From NCBI GenBank assembly GCA_035489015.1, contig DATHKR010000129.1, positions 1-64,000 of the forward strand: DNA of 64,000 nt. Direction: 5' to 3'. The DNA is from DATFRY01 sp035489015. GTDB lineage: Bacteria > Myxococcota_A > Polyangia > Haliangiales > Haliangiaceae. Below, one piece after another: positions 31,236 to 40,880 of this stretch. The notes under the pieces are model-generated. The model was not told where the DNA came from, did no database searches, and worked only from the letters and a program-made list of their open reading frames with translations. How positions within the stretch are numbered: the stretch's first letter is position 1; each line of letters opens with the position of its first letter. Position numbers and translations under genes: made by a program.

Positions 31236-34200
31236 TCAGGCTCGACGCTCGAGCATGCAGAACGTGAAGTCGTCCTCCTGGGGCTCGCCGCCCCGGGCGA
31301 CATCGACGTCGTGGACGATGCGGTCGACGGCCTGCTGGAGCGGCATCCCGCGCACGTTGCGCATCACGTCGACGAACCGGCGCATGCCGAGCTGTCGGCC
31401 CCCTCTCATCGTCGTGTCCACGATGCCGTCAGTCGTGAGGATGAGGCGGTCGCCGGGGGCCAGCTGCACGCTGCGTTCCCCGATCGAGAGCTGCTCCACG
31501 CTGCCGATCGGCGTGCCGCTCGCGCCGACCACCTTGTGCTCGCCGTGCTGTCCCATCACCACCGCCGGCAGCCCGCCCATGCCGTACACCACCGCCTGGC
31601 CGGAGTCCTGATCGAGCAGGAGCGCGGTCATCGTCATCGTCGCCTTGCCCTTGCAGCGGCTCAGCACCTCGCGGTTGACCCGCCCGAGCCGCTCGAGCAG
31701 GTGCTCCTGCGTCTGACCGGACTGCACCGACAGGCCCATCGCGACGGCCGCGGTCAGCATCGCCGGGCCGGCGCCGTGGCCGGTCACGTCGGCGACGATG
31801 ACCCAGAGCTGGCCGCGGCCGACGTCCTCGTACCACCACCAGTCGCCGCTGCACTTCTCCGCGCCGCGGTAGAAGCCGACCAGATCGCAGCAGCCGGCCC
31901 GGTGGGCGACCGCCTCGGGCAGGAACCACGACTGGACCGCCGCGGTGAGCTCGAACTCCTTCTCGACCGTGGCCAGGCGCGCCATCTTCTGCAGGCGATC
32001 GATCCGGCCCTGCTGGTAGCGGTAGAACGCGCCCAGCAGGATCAGCGTGGCCAGCGCGTAGGCGCTGTACGCCCACCAGGTCCGCCATGGCGGCGGGGTG
32101 ACCTCGATCCCGAGCGAGATCGGCGCGCTCTCGGCGCCGTGCCGGTTGCGGGCCCGGATGTGCACGGTGTAGTCGCCGTCGTCGAGGCCGGTCAGGTTGA
32201 CCGACGCGGCGCTGGTGGTGAACCAGCGGTCGTTCAGGCCGTCCACCTTGTACTCGAAGGCGTACTGGTTGCTGCCGGAGAAGGACAGCGCCGCGAAGTC
32301 GATGGCCGCGAACGGCTCGTCGTAGCGGAGGCGGACCCGATCCAGCGACTCCAGGCTTCGCCCGACCATCGCCGGCTGGTCCAGCACCTTGATCGAGGTC
32401 AGCACCAGCGGCGCGCGGTACTCCTCGATGTCGATCGCCTCGGGCCGGAAGACGTTCAGCCCGTTCACTCCGCCGAAGAAGAAGCGACCGTCGTCGGTCT
32501 CGCCGCTGAGCAGCTGGCTGAACTCGTCCGACTGCAGCCCGTCGGCGGTGGTGTAGACGCGTACTTGCTGGGTGCGCGGGTCGAGGCGGGCCAGCCCGGC
32601 CGTCGAGCTCATCCACAGCCGTCCGGCCCGATCCTTGCGGATCGCATACAACGTGTCGCTCGGCATCCCGTCGCTGCGGCGGTACGTCTTCCAGCCGCGG
32701 GTGGGCCGGTCGAGCCGCTTCAGCCCGCCGCCGTAGGTGGCGAGCCACATGGTCCGGTCGCCGTCGAACGCGAAGTCGGCCACCGCGTTGTCGGTGTGGG
32801 TGTCCACGTCGCCCGGGTTGGGCGTGTAGATCCCCACCTCGCCGTTGCCGGTCTGCAGGCTGATGACGCCCAGGTCCGCGGTGCCGATCCACAGCACGTT
32901 CGGATCCTTGGGATCGTTCTTGATCATGTAGACGGTGTCGGAGACCTCGATCTTCGAGAACTCCTCGCGGGCCGGCTCGAACCGCTGCAGCCCGCCGCCG
33001 ATGAGGCCGAGCCACAGCCGGCCTGCCGTGTCCTGGTGGATCCGCGAGATCGGACCGGCCGCGATGCTCCTCGGCTCGGCCGGGTCGTTCTTGTAGACGA
33101 TCCAGCGGTCCTTCTCGCCCGGGTTCAGCCGGAAGAGCCCGTCGGCCATGGTCCCGACCCACACGGTTCCGGCTCGATCGACCAGGATGCTGGTGACGAA
33201 GCCGGTGTCGTAGCAGGTGCCCTCGAACGACACCTCGCCGCGCCATCGACACAGACCCTGCGAGGTGCCCAGCCACAGGTCGGGCTTGCCGTAGAACGCC
33301 GCGGTGGCGCCGAGCGTCTTGTAGAAGTTGAAGTGCGGCGATCGCGGGTCGAGCAGGGCGGCGCCTCCGCCCAGCGTGCCCACCCAGATGACGCCGGCGG
33401 TGTCCTCGAAGACATCCATCGTCGAACCGGGCAGCGACATCGAGTCGGCCAGATCGGGGACGCTGCGCTCGAAGCGACCGGTCGCCGGATCCAGGAGATG
33501 GAGCGCCTTCTCGGTGCCGATCCACATGTGTCCGGCGCGGTCCTGGTAGATCGCCTTGATCGAGCTGTCGAGCAGGCGATTCTCGTCGGCCGGATCGGCG
33601 GCGAAGATCTGCACCTTCGCCGTCTTCGCCGAGAACCGGGCCAGCCCGTTGTCGCCGGTGCCTATCCATAGATCGCCGGCCTTGTCGCGGCGGAGCACGG
33701 TGATGACCGAGCTCTTGAGCGCCGGCTCCTCCTGCAGGCCCTGCTCGAACCGGCCGGCCTTGACGTCCATGCGATAGAGCCCGGCGCCGGTCCCGACCCA
33801 CACGACGCCCTCGACGGCCAGCACCGCGGTGACCACCGGCGGCAGGCCATCCTCGACCGAGTAGGAGCGGACCTTGCCGGTCGCCGGATCCAGCACCGCC
33901 AGCCCGCCGCCGTTGGTGCCGACCCAGATGCGGCCGTCCGGCCCCTCGCTCATCGACAGGATGCTGCCCGACTTCAGCGTGCCGGCCGCGTCGCTGGCCG
34001 CGAAGCGCTGGAAGGTCGAGCTGTCCGGAAGGTAGCGATCGACGCCGCCGCCCTCGGTGCCGACCCAGATTGTGCCGTCCCTGGCCAGGAGCAGCCGGTT
34101 GACGAACGACGCGCTGAGGCTGGCGGGGTCGGCAGGATCGTGGCGGAAGGTCAGGAACCGCTGGCCGTCGTAGCGGGCGAGGCCGTCGGCGGTGCCGAGC

Positions 34201-34520
34201 CACATGAAGCCGGTGCGATCCTGCACGATCGACGACACGGTGTTCTGCGGCAGACCGCGCTCGCGGCTGAGCACCTGGAAGCGGAGCCGTCGGCGCAGCG
34301 ACGCGGTCCGCGGCGCGATCGTGGTGTAGAAGGATCCGGCCGGCGCCGTCGCGGGCGCGGCCGCCGGCTCGCTCGGTGGCGGCTTCTGCCCGGCTCTGGT
34401 CTGCCCGGGCTTTTTCGGCGAAGGCTTCTTCTGCGCCCACGAATCGTGGGAGCCGAAATTCGCGACCAGGACGGCTGCCATCGCCCCCACGGCGCGTACG
34501 AGGAACACGTTCCTTGTCAC
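31236..34520 (-). CDS. Two-component-propeller sensor with SpoIIE-type phosphatase output
   Basis: 1094 aa from GTG at 34520. Signal/anchor segment, Lys/Pro linker, then about twelve ligand-binding propeller repeats (for example GFMWLGTADGLARYDG; GTIWVGTEGGGVDRY), a Y_Y_Y domain (FEYKVDGLNDRWF), one membrane helix (WAYSAYALATLILLGAFYRY) and a C-terminal PP2C/SpoIIE phosphatase (VIVADVTGHGAGPAM; LILTTDGIVDT). The usual histidine kinase output is replaced by a phosphatase, pointing to anti-anti-sigma control. It is 62 bp upstream of the halogenase and may be the first gene of that operon. Confidence 0.88.
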   Translation of the reverse strand: MTRNVFLVRAVGAMAAVLVANFGSHDSWAQKKPSPKKPGQTRAGQKPPPSEPAAAPATAPAGSFYTTIAPRTASLRRRLRFQVLSRERGLPQNTVSSIVQDRTGFMWLGTADGLARYDGQRFLTFRHDPADPASLSASFVNRLLLARDGTIWVGTEGGGVDRYLPDSSTFQRFAASDAAGTLKSGSILSMSEGPDGRIWVGTNGGGLAVLDPATGKVRSYSVEDGLPPVVTAVLAVEGVVWVGTGAGLYRMDVKAGRFEQGLQEEPALKSSVITVLRRDKAGDLWIGTGDNGLARFSAKTAKVQIFAADPADENRLLDSSIKAIYQDRAGHMWIGTEKALHLLDPATGRFERSVPDLADSMSLPGSTMDVFEDTAGVIWVGTLGGGAALLDPRSPHFNFYKTLGATAAFYGKPDLWLGTSQGLCRWRGEVSFEGTCYDTGFVTSILVDRAGTVWVGTMADGLFRLNPGEKDRWIVYKNDPAEPRSIAAGPISRIHQDTAGRLWLGLIGGGLQRFEPAREEFSKIEVSDTVYMIKNDPKDPNVLWIGTADLGVISLQTGNGEVGIYTPNPGDVDTHTDNAVADFAFDGDRTMWLATYGGGLKRLDRPTRGWKTYRRSDGMPSDTLYAIRKDRAGRLWMSSTAGLARLDPRTQQVRVYTTADGLQSDEFSQLLSGETDDGRFFFGGVNGLNVFRPEAIDIEEYRAPLVLTSIKVLDQPAMVGRSLESLDRVRLRYDEPFAAIDFAALSFSGSNQYAFEYKVDGLNDRWFTTSAASVNLTGLDDGDYTVHIRARNRHGAESAPISLGIEVTPPPWRTWWAYSAYALATLILLGAFYRYQQGRIDRLQKMARLATVEKEFELTAAVQSWFLPEAVAHRAGCCDLVGFYRGAEKCSGDWWWYEDVGRGQLWVIVADVTGHGAGPAMLTAAVAMGLSVQSGQTQEHLLERLGRVNREVLSRCKGKATMTMTALLLDQDSGQAVVYGMGGLPAVVMGQHGEHKVVGASGTPIGSVEQLSIGERSVQLAPGDRLILTTDGIVDTTMRGGRQLGMRRFVDVMRNVRGMPLQQAVDRIVHDVDVARGGEPQEDDFTFCMLERRA

Positions 34521-34534
34521 GGACTAAGTGCGGC

Positions 34535-34564
34535 AGCTTACCGAGGCTTCCCCGCGAGCGTCAA
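34535..34564 (-). promoter_or_regulatory. Candidate promoter of the sensor phosphatase/halogenase operon
   Basis: Minus strand TTGACG (34564-34559), 18-bp spacer, TAAGCT (34540-34535), about 15 nt before the GTG start. The same hexamers and spacing occur before the second lipase (49112-49141). Confidence 0.45.
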
Positions 34565-34695
34565 GGAAGCCGCGGACGTCGACGAGTCGCGCGCGCACGA
34601 CGAGACGCTCGACCACGCGCTTGTCTCGTGCGCAGTGTAGGCGCTACGGTGCCGCGAGTGGTCCCAGGGACGTGGGGCCCGGAGGGACTGCACCA

Positions 34696-35724
34696 ATGGC
34701 CGGTGAACCACCCGCTCTTCCGCCGCACGCCGTGCTGCTTCAGCTCGCCAACGGCGCGACGATCTCGCGCTGCCTCGCGCTGGTCGCCGATCTGTCGATC
34801 GCCGATCAGCTGAAGGACGAACCGAAGGATGCCGTGGCGCTGGCTGCCGCGTGTCAGGCCGAGCCGGACTCGCTCTACCGCGTGCTGCGCACGCTGGCCG
34901 GCGTCGGCGTCTTCGTCGAGCTGCCGGATGGGCGGTTCCAGAACAGCCCGCTGTCCGACGTGCTGCGCAGCGACGCGCCCGGCTCGGTGCGCGGCATCGC
35001 GCGGTGGATCGGCCACCCGATGCACTGGCGCATCCTCGGCGATCTCGACTACTCGGTGCGCACCGGGCGACCGTCGGTGCTCAAGGACAATCCGGGCAAG
35101 AGCCCGTTCCAGATCCTGGCCGAGGATCCGGGAACCCAGGCGGTGTTCAACGAGGCGATGACGGCGCTGTCGCTCGGCGACAGCGCTGCGATCACGGCCG
35201 CGTACGACTTCAGTCGCTTCGGCCGGATCATCGACGTCGGCGGCGGGCACGGCACCCTGGCGACCATGATCGCGCGCGTCGCCCCGGCGGCGAAGGTGGT
35301 GGTGTACGACCTGCCCCACGTGGTGGAGGGCGCGCGCCGACATCTGGACGGCGCCGGGCTGGGCGATCGCATCGAGACGGTGGGCGGCAGCTTCCTCGAC
35401 AGCGTGCCCGGCCCCGCCGATCTGTGCGTGCTGAAGTACGTCCTCCATCTCGGCGACGATCGGGCTGCCGCTCGCATCCTCGCCAACTGCCGCGCCGCGC
35501 TGGGCGACGACGGGTGTGTCCTGGTGTGCGAGATGATGATCGGCCCCGGGCCCGAGAGCGTGCCCGCGCGGATCATGGACATCGAGATGCTGACCGGGCC
35601 GGGCGGGCGCGAGCGGACCGAGGCCGAGTTCGCGGCGCTGTTCGCGTCGGCCGGGCTCGAGCTGAAGCGGGTGATCCGGACGCCGCTGCCGATTCGCCTG
35701 TTCGAGGCGGTCGTCCGGGCCTAG
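34696..35724 (+). CDS. SAM-dependent O-methyltransferase (Methyltransf_2 family)
   Basis: 342 aa. N-terminal dimerisation winged helix (SLYRVLRTLAGVGVFVEL), then Rossmann fold with SAM motif DVGGGHG near residue 180 and a catalytic-type His in KYVLHLGDD. This family methylates hydroxyls in carotenoid, polyketide and antibiotic pathways. ATG at 34696 has GGAGGG ten bases upstream. Divergent from the sensor gene. A tailoring step for the locus is an inference. Confidence 0.88.
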   Translation: MAGEPPALPPHAVLLQLANGATISRCLALVADLSIADQLKDEPKDAVALAAACQAEPDSLYRVLRTLAGVGVFVELPDGRFQNSPLSDVLRSDAPGSVRGIARWIGHPMHWRILGDLDYSVRTGRPSVLKDNPGKSPFQILAEDPGTQAVFNEAMTALSLGDSAAITAAYDFSRFGRIIDVGGGHGTLATMIARVAPAAKVVVYDLPHVVEGARRHLDGAGLGDRIETVGGSFLDSVPGPADLCVLKYVLHLGDDRAAARILANCRAALGDDGCVLVCEMMIGPGPESVPARIMDIEMLTGPGGRERTEAEFAALFASAGLELKRVIRTPLPIRLFEAVVRA

Positions 35725-35740
35725 CGAAGCCGGGCGATCT

Positions 35741-36286
35741 TCAGTCGGCCAGGAACAGGTTCAGATCGCGGCTGATCGAACCGGACAGGCCATGGCCGTC
35801 GCAGGCCATGGTCACCACCACCTCCGCGCCGTCGAGGTTCTGCGCCATCTCGGCGCCGCCGGCGAGGATGATCTGGGCGATCCCGCTGAACGATCCGTCT
35901 TCCACGGTCCGCATGCCGATGACGCCGGGCTGGGTGATGCCGTTGAACTGTTCCCAGGCGCTCACGTCGGCGAGCGTGTGCAGGCAGATGCTCTCCGACG
36001 GGATGGAGAGTGTCGCCCGCACCTCCAGCTCCAGCATGTAGAGCCCCTGCGGGCCGAGCACCACCGGCGCCATGTCGCCGTCGACCAGCTCGCGAAACAC
36101 CCCGTCGGTGGTCAGGCTGATCTGTAGATCGAACGGCTCGCCCGGCTCCCCTTCAGGCTCGCAGGAGAACCCCGCGTCGACCACGCCAGCGTCGATCGGC
36201 TCGGCGGGTGAGTCGCTGCCACACGCGCTCGCACCAGCGCACACAACCACGAGCGCCAGCGACCGAACGAGCGGCAGGCGGCTCAT
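35741..36286 (-). CDS. Lipoprotein of unknown function
   Basis: 181 aa from ATG at 36286, chosen because it gives a lipoprotein signal ending GASAC; ATG 36307 is an alternative and neither has a clear ribosome binding site. After an Asp/Pro-rich tether comes a beta-sandwich-like domain (PFDLQISLTTDGVFRELVDG) without recognised relatives. Convergent with the O-methyltransferase gene. Confidence 0.65.
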   Translation of the reverse strand: MSRLPLVRSLALVVVCAGASACGSDSPAEPIDAGVVDAGFSCEPEGEPGEPFDLQISLTTDGVFRELVDGDMAPVVLGPQGLYMLELEVRATLSIPSESICLHTLADVSAWEQFNGITQPGVIGMRTVEDGSFSGIAQIILAGGAEMAQNLDGAEVVVTMACDGHGLSGSISRDLNLFLAD

Positions 36287-36522
36287 GAACGAGGGGAAGA
36301 GGGACATCGGGCTGGACACAGCTACGGCCAGTATTCGGTGAAAGCCGCGCCGGTTCAAGGGCGGTGGCGCAGCGCAAAGGTGCGGCGTCCCGTTGTGAGC
36401 ACGAGCGCGGTGTGAGCACCTGGATCCTCGCCGACCACATCGACGCTGCATCTCGGGGCGACGTAATCGGAGGCTGAAGCACTCCGGTTGCTTCCGTACA
36501 TTCACTATAGGATGCTCGCCAA

Positions 36523-37401
36523 ATGAGACGTTTGCTCGGAACCGCAGCGATCACGATCCTTTTCGCCACGACGGCGTGCGACTCGGTCGGCTCGGCCATG
36601 GATGACGATGGCTACCAGACGCTGGCCGAGACGGACTGGGAGCTCGAGGGAGGCAGCGAGCTCTATCTCTGCATCCGCAAGACGATCGACGAGGACATGT
36701 TGATCGGCGGCTTCGAGGCGATCGCCCCGCCCGGGACTCACCACACCGTGGTGACGGTCGGCGCGGCCGATGGCCCCGACGGGGTCAGGCGGTGTGGAAG
36801 CTACGATCACCACTTCGAGCAGTTCGTGTTCGAGTCGTCCGGCGGCGCCAACCGGTTCGAGCTGCCCCAGGGCCTGGCCGCGCGGATCCCGGCCGGCCAG
36901 CAGGTCAACATCAACATCCATATCCTCAACACCACCGACGAGAAGATGACCGGCACGACCGGCGATCGGATCAAGCTGCTCGATCCGAACGAGGTCCAGG
37001 AGCTGGCCACGTCGGTCTACATGGGCAAGCTCACCCTCGACATCCCGCCGGGCGAGAGCACCCAGACCGGCAACTGCCAGCTCAGCAACGACGTCACGCT
37101 GTTCGGCGTCCTGCCGCACATGCACTCGTTCGGCAGCCACATGAAGGTCATCGCCAAGAGCTCGGTCGAGGGCGACGTGGTCGTCCACGACGAGCCGTTC
37201 TACTTCGACACCACCAAGTTCGAGGAGCCGATCGACCCGGTGGTGATGAAGCGCGGCGACCAGGTCGAGGTCCAGTGCTCGTACCAGAACCCGACCGGCC
37301 AGACGCTGCGCTGGGGCCAGGACTCGTACAGCGCGGAGATGTGCTTCGCGGCGATGTACCTCTATCCGGCCGAGGGCCAGACCAGCGCCTGCGCGTACTG
37401 A
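36523..37401 (+). CDS. Lipoprotein related to copper type II, ascorbate-dependent monooxygenases
   Basis: 292 aa, lipobox TTAC. The sequence follows the PHM/DBH catalytic core: HHTVVTVG (CuH-type His pair), QVNINIHILNTTDE, LPHMHSFGSHMKV with the HxH copper motif, and a late Met in AEMCFAAMYLYP. These enzymes hydroxylate C-H bonds using O2 and a reductant. Being a lipoprotein it acts at the cell surface or periplasm. Only about 290 residues, near the minimal two-domain core. Confidence 0.75.
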   Translation: MRRLLGTAAITILFATTACDSVGSAMDDDGYQTLAETDWELEGGSELYLCIRKTIDEDMLIGGFEAIAPPGTHHTVVTVGAADGPDGVRRCGSYDHHFEQFVFESSGGANRFELPQGLAARIPAGQQVNINIHILNTTDEKMTGTTGDRIKLLDPNEVQELATSVYMGKLTLDIPPGESTQTGNCQLSNDVTLFGVLPHMHSFGSHMKVIAKSSVEGDVVVHDEPFYFDTTKFEEPIDPVVMKRGDQVEVQCSYQNPTGQTLRWGQDSYSAEMCFAAMYLYPAEGQTSACAY

Positions 37402-37447
37402 CGCTCTCGCGGGCGCTCCTCGACGAGAGCCCTGGCCCTGACGCGAC

Positions 37448-37479
37448 AACGGCCGCCCACCTGAAGGTGAGCGGCCGTT
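37448..37479. terminator. Bidirectional terminator between convergent genes
   Basis: Stem AACGGCCGC/GCGGCCGTT extended inward by CACC/GGTG, with a short loop. A run of T/A at both outer ends makes it usable in both directions, between the copper-enzyme gene and the convergent lipoprotein gene. Confidence 0.75.
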
Positions 37480-37506
37480 TCAGATCGTAGCGGTGAGCGG
37501 GGAGAC

Positions 37507-38721
37507 TTACTTCGCGCTGGCGAAGTCGGTGAACCCGGCGACCGCGTGTCCGGCCGCCACCTGGATCTCGGCCTTCGGCTGGGCGAAGAGCAGGTTGTTC
37601 GCGCGCACGAAGACCGCCCGCGCGCGGGTGAAGCCCTGCCCGGCCAGGAAGGCGGACGCCTCGGCCGGGACCGCGGTCCGTCCAGCCAGGAAGACGCAGA
37701 AGATCTGGACCGCCTTGCTCTGGGGCGGGGGCAGGACGAACGGCGGAAGCTGCGAGACGTCGCCGTCGGTGGCGATGAGGTTCAGGAGGCTCGCACCCGA
37801 CGTGCCGCAGTCGCCGCCCTCGCCGTCGCAGGACAGCGTGAACGCCGAGCCGTCGCTGGGGAGGTTGCTGATCGTCTCCTGCGACGCGGTGTCGAGGGTG
37901 AACGAATCCCCGATGTCCAGGGTCTGGCTGAACTCGGCCACGTCACCATCGCCGCCCGGGCTGAGCGCGATCGTCACGCTGGCGTCGTCGGGGATCGGCG
38001 TGGTCTGTCCGGCCGGGCCGAAGCCCGCGGCGGTCAGGTAGGTCGCCGTGGTGTCGAGCTCCTCGGCCGCGCCCGGCTGCGGGTTCTGGTAGAGGATGGT
38101 GTTGTCCCCGGCGGCCATCACGATCGGGAACTGGCCGTTGTTGGAGGGGTTGGTCGCGCCCTGCACGATCAGGAATCGTCCCACCTGGTCGGGGCCCAGC
38201 GTGATCGCGCTGTCGGTGATGGAGAAGATCCCCATCTTCGGGTTGGCGACCTCGATGTCGCCGCCGGTGCCCATCGCGCCGATGCAGCGGTAGCCCTGGC
38301 CTGGCACGTAGATGCACGGCGGAACCGGGGGGCCGCCGTCGACCGTGAACTGGACCGGGCCCTCGTCCACGCCGGCCGGCGCGAACGTGGCTGGCGTGAA
38401 CTCGAACACCTTGCACGCGAACGGTGAGCCGGGTGATTCCTCGAACGAGGGTGGTACGACGTCGGTCTTCACCTGGAAGGTGGACTCCGTGAGCACGCCT
38501 TCGCCCAGCTCGGGGAAGGCCTCGAAGCGGCCCTCGAGCAGGAGGACCAGCGCCGAGTGCGTCGCCGGCGGCGCCGCGTCCACATCGTCGACCACGGCGG
38601 CGTCGGGCGTGCCGCCCCCGTCCCCATCGCCGTCGTCGTCGTCGTCGTCGTCGCCGCAGGCGGTTCCGGCGGCCAGCAACGCGCACAAGAAACTAGTTCC
38701 TATGTATCTAGCTAGCGACAT
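37507..38721 (-). CDS. Lipoprotein with poly-Asp tether
   Basis: 404 aa from ATG at 38721, six bases after AGGAGG. Signal ends AAGTAC; the lipidated Cys is followed by Gly and seven Asp encoded by a GTC/GAC trinucleotide run, then Gly/Asp spacer. The main body is beta-rich with a Cys-rich segment (LSCDGEGGDCGTSGASL). No family recognised. A clear promoter lies upstream (38761-38789). Confidence 0.78.
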   Translation of the reverse strand: MSLARYIGTSFLCALLAAGTACGDDDDDDDGDGDGGGTPDAAVVDDVDAAPPATHSALVLLLEGRFEAFPELGEGVLTESTFQVKTDVVPPSFEESPGSPFACKVFEFTPATFAPAGVDEGPVQFTVDGGPPVPPCIYVPGQGYRCIGAMGTGGDIEVANPKMGIFSITDSAITLGPDQVGRFLIVQGATNPSNNGQFPIVMAAGDNTILYQNPQPGAAEELDTTATYLTAAGFGPAGQTTPIPDDASVTIALSPGGDGDVAEFSQTLDIGDSFTLDTASQETISNLPSDGSAFTLSCDGEGGDCGTSGASLLNLIATDGDVSQLPPFVLPPPQSKAVQIFCVFLAGRTAVPAEASAFLAGQGFTRARAVFVRANNLLFAQPKAEIQVAAGHAVAGFTDFASAK

Positions 38722-39044
38722 CTTCTTCCTCCTAGAAGACAATGCTTGCCTCCTTGCGCGAATATCGGCGCCTGATCCCGGACTGTCAACGTCGGGTCGG
38801 CTCGGGAGGTTGGCGCTCGCTGAATCTCGTCGGAGGCTCCACGCGCGGGCGAGGCGGGATGGGATGTGTGTTCAACGCGCAGCCGCTCGCATGGAATGCG
38901 GTGGAGTGACGGAGTAGCTGGCCGCGCGCGCCGACGGGTGGGAGGGGGTCGCCTTGACACCGATCCGAGCGCCAAGCGAAACTAACTCTGTTTTTCTGGT
39001 TGGCTGGTAGGTGGGGGGGAGAAACACAAATCCGGGAGCCCGAC
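38722..39044. other. 323-bp divergent intergenic region
   Basis: No gene seen. It carries the promoter of the poly-Asp lipoprotein (minus strand) and a perfect TTGACA on the plus strand at 38954-38959, about 85 bp before the outer-membrane barrel gene, with only weak -10 candidates after it. A short AT-richer stretch follows (38980-39000). Confidence 0.55.
38761..38789 (-). promoter_or_regulatory. Promoter of the poly-Asp lipoprotein gene
   Basis: Minus strand TTGACA (38789-38784), 17-bp spacer, GATATT (38766-38761). Predicted 5' leader about 33 nt containing the AGGAGG site. Confidence 0.6.
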
Positions 39045-39962
39045 ATGCGATTGAATGCGGCGATCCTCTGTCTGACCCTGCTGCTGGGCGCTGAAGCCAC
39101 TGCCCGAGCGCAGGCCTACCTGGACCCGCCGAACTCTCTCTCGGTCGGCCTGGCTTACACATACGCTCCGTCCGGGAAGATCGTGGCCGAGACAGGCGGG
39201 CTCGAAGTTCCGGGCACCGACATGTTCGTGCACATCTTCACACCGTCGGCGCAGTACATGACTCCCATCGATGGGCTGGCCGTCGAGGCGGAGCTGCCGA
39301 TGATGGCGGTCAAGATCGGTGGTGACGCCTTTGATCACTTCCCGGTCAACGGCCCCTACGACGACGGCAACATGCACTTCACGCCGCTCGACGTCCGCGC
39401 CGGGCTTCGGTATCAGATCACACCGATCGCCGAGTACCTCGGCCTCTCCTTTCTGGTCGCCGGCTCGATCCCGACGCGGGACTATCCGACCAACGGGTTC
39501 ACCGCGCCCGGCCATCACCTGAAGGCGCTCTATGGCGGGGCGGCGATCGCGCGGACCTTCGATCCGATCCTGCCGAACCTGTACTTCCAGGCGGACTACA
39601 CCTTTGCGCTGCGCGAGCGGGTCAAGGTCGATCAGCAGACGGAGGACCTCAGCCGCAACTACAGCGAGGCCAACGTCCTGCTCGGCTACTTCCTGCCGGC
39701 CGACTTCTCCATCGCCGCGGGCGCCAACTCGCGCTTCTCGCACGGCGGCGCCGACTTCGCCACGATCATCTTCGCGCCGGAGTCGATCCAGGTGAACCAC
39801 GACCGGCTGCTCGACGAGGACTTCATCCTGGTCGGCGGCAACGTCGGGTACGACGTCTCCGACGCGCTGGAGCTCGGCCTTGCCGCCCGCTTCTTCGTGT
39901 GGGGCGAGAACACGCGGAACCAGAACCTGTTTTCTCTGTATGCGAGTTACAAGCTCTTCTAG
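39045..39962 (+). CDS. Outer-membrane beta-barrel protein
   Basis: 305 aa from ATG at 39045. Cleaved signal peptide (AAILCLTLLLGAEATARAQA), then alternating strands typical of a channel-like barrel (SLSVGLAYTYAPSGKIVAE; GLRYQITPIAEYLGLSFLV) and a C-terminal aromatic (ASYKLF), the usual Bam recognition end. It resembles phenol/aromatic-uptake type barrels in length and layout, but this is not certain. It opens the plus-strand arm of the biosynthetic locus, 11 bp before the next gene. Confidence 0.75.
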   Translation: MRLNAAILCLTLLLGAEATARAQAYLDPPNSLSVGLAYTYAPSGKIVAETGGLEVPGTDMFVHIFTPSAQYMTPIDGLAVEAELPMMAVKIGGDAFDHFPVNGPYDDGNMHFTPLDVRAGLRYQITPIAEYLGLSFLVAGSIPTRDYPTNGFTAPGHHLKALYGGAAIARTFDPILPNLYFQADYTFALRERVKVDQQTEDLSRNYSEANVLLGYFLPADFSIAAGANSRFSHGGADFATIIFAPESIQVNHDRLLDEDFILVGGNVGYDVSDALELGLAARFFVWGENTRNQNLFSLYASYKLF

Positions 39963-39973
39963 GAGGCGCCACG

Positions 39974-40831
39974 ATGTTGAAGCTCAGTATCCTTTTCTCG
40001 GTGGCGATGATGCCGCTCCTCTCGGGCTGCTACGACAACGGCACGAAGGAGGACTGCGTGGGCCTGTCCTGCCCCCCGGGGCTGTTCTGGCCCGACGGCG
40101 GTGAGGTGCGCATCCAGTACATCAAGCTCCCGGACGGCACCGACTGGCGGATCATCACGGCCTTCTTCATCGAGGCCCAGACGCCGGAGCGCATCTCGCC
40201 GCCGACGCTGGGCCACTGCGCGCCGGACCCGAACTTCGGCGAGGCCACCAGCCGTACGTACACCGACGTGGGCGAGAGCATCACGGTCGACATGGGCGAT
40301 CAGACGATCACCGCGCCCAAGGTGACGGGCGACGCCGCCGTGGACTTCATCGGGCGCCGTCACGACCTGGCCTACATCAGCGAGACCTACGACGACGCCG
40401 CGCCGCAGTTCTTCAACGCCAAGCACTCGGCCCAGACCGACGAGCAGATGGACTTCAGCGACCTCCTGCAGGGCATCTACGTTCCGCCCACGCTCGAGGT
40501 GCTGAGCCCGCAGGGGCCCGGGGTCATCCCGGTCAAGCGCCACCAGGATCTCCTGGTCCAGTGGCAGGAGATCGAGCCGCCCAACCCGGACGTCACCACG
40601 GCGGGGGTCATCCTGTTCCTGCGCGACGACGGTCCGCCGATCACCTGCGTGGGGCCGAACAACGGCCAGTTCATCGTCTCGGCCGACGATGTCGACAACC
40701 TCCTGCCCGAGCAGGGCGGCATCATGCAGGTGGGCACCGCGTCCGACCAGGCGATCCTGACCGACGCCGGCCGGCGCATCGATCTGTGGGGCACCAACTG
40801 CATCGCCATGCTGTGGACGAAGGTCGACTGA
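39974..40831 (+). CDS. Lipoprotein of unknown function
   Basis: 285 aa, AGGAGG at 39961 before the ATG. Signal ends LLSGC. The mature part begins with a Cys-rich knot (KEDCVGLSCPPGLFW) and continues as a beta-rich domain. Its position between an outer-membrane barrel and the pyrrole enzymes suggests a surface partner of the barrel. No family recognised. Confidence 0.7.
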   Translation: MLKLSILFSVAMMPLLSGCYDNGTKEDCVGLSCPPGLFWPDGGEVRIQYIKLPDGTDWRIITAFFIEAQTPERISPPTLGHCAPDPNFGEATSRTYTDVGESITVDMGDQTITAPKVTGDAAVDFIGRRHDLAYISETYDDAAPQFFNAKHSAQTDEQMDFSDLLQGIYVPPTLEVLSPQGPGVIPVKRHQDLLVQWQEIEPPNPDVTTAGVILFLRDDGPPITCVGPNNGQFIVSADDVDNLLPEQGGIMQVGTASDQAILTDAGRRIDLWGTNCIAMLWTKVD

Positions 40832-40880
40832 GGACCAGCGCGGCGGGCGGGTCGTAGAGCCGCCACGAAAGGAAGAGCCC

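Noticed and set aside
35450..35724. Fusion of the O-methyltransferase with an extra C-terminal domain
   Set aside because: Length (342 aa) and C-terminus are normal for Methyltransf_2 proteins.
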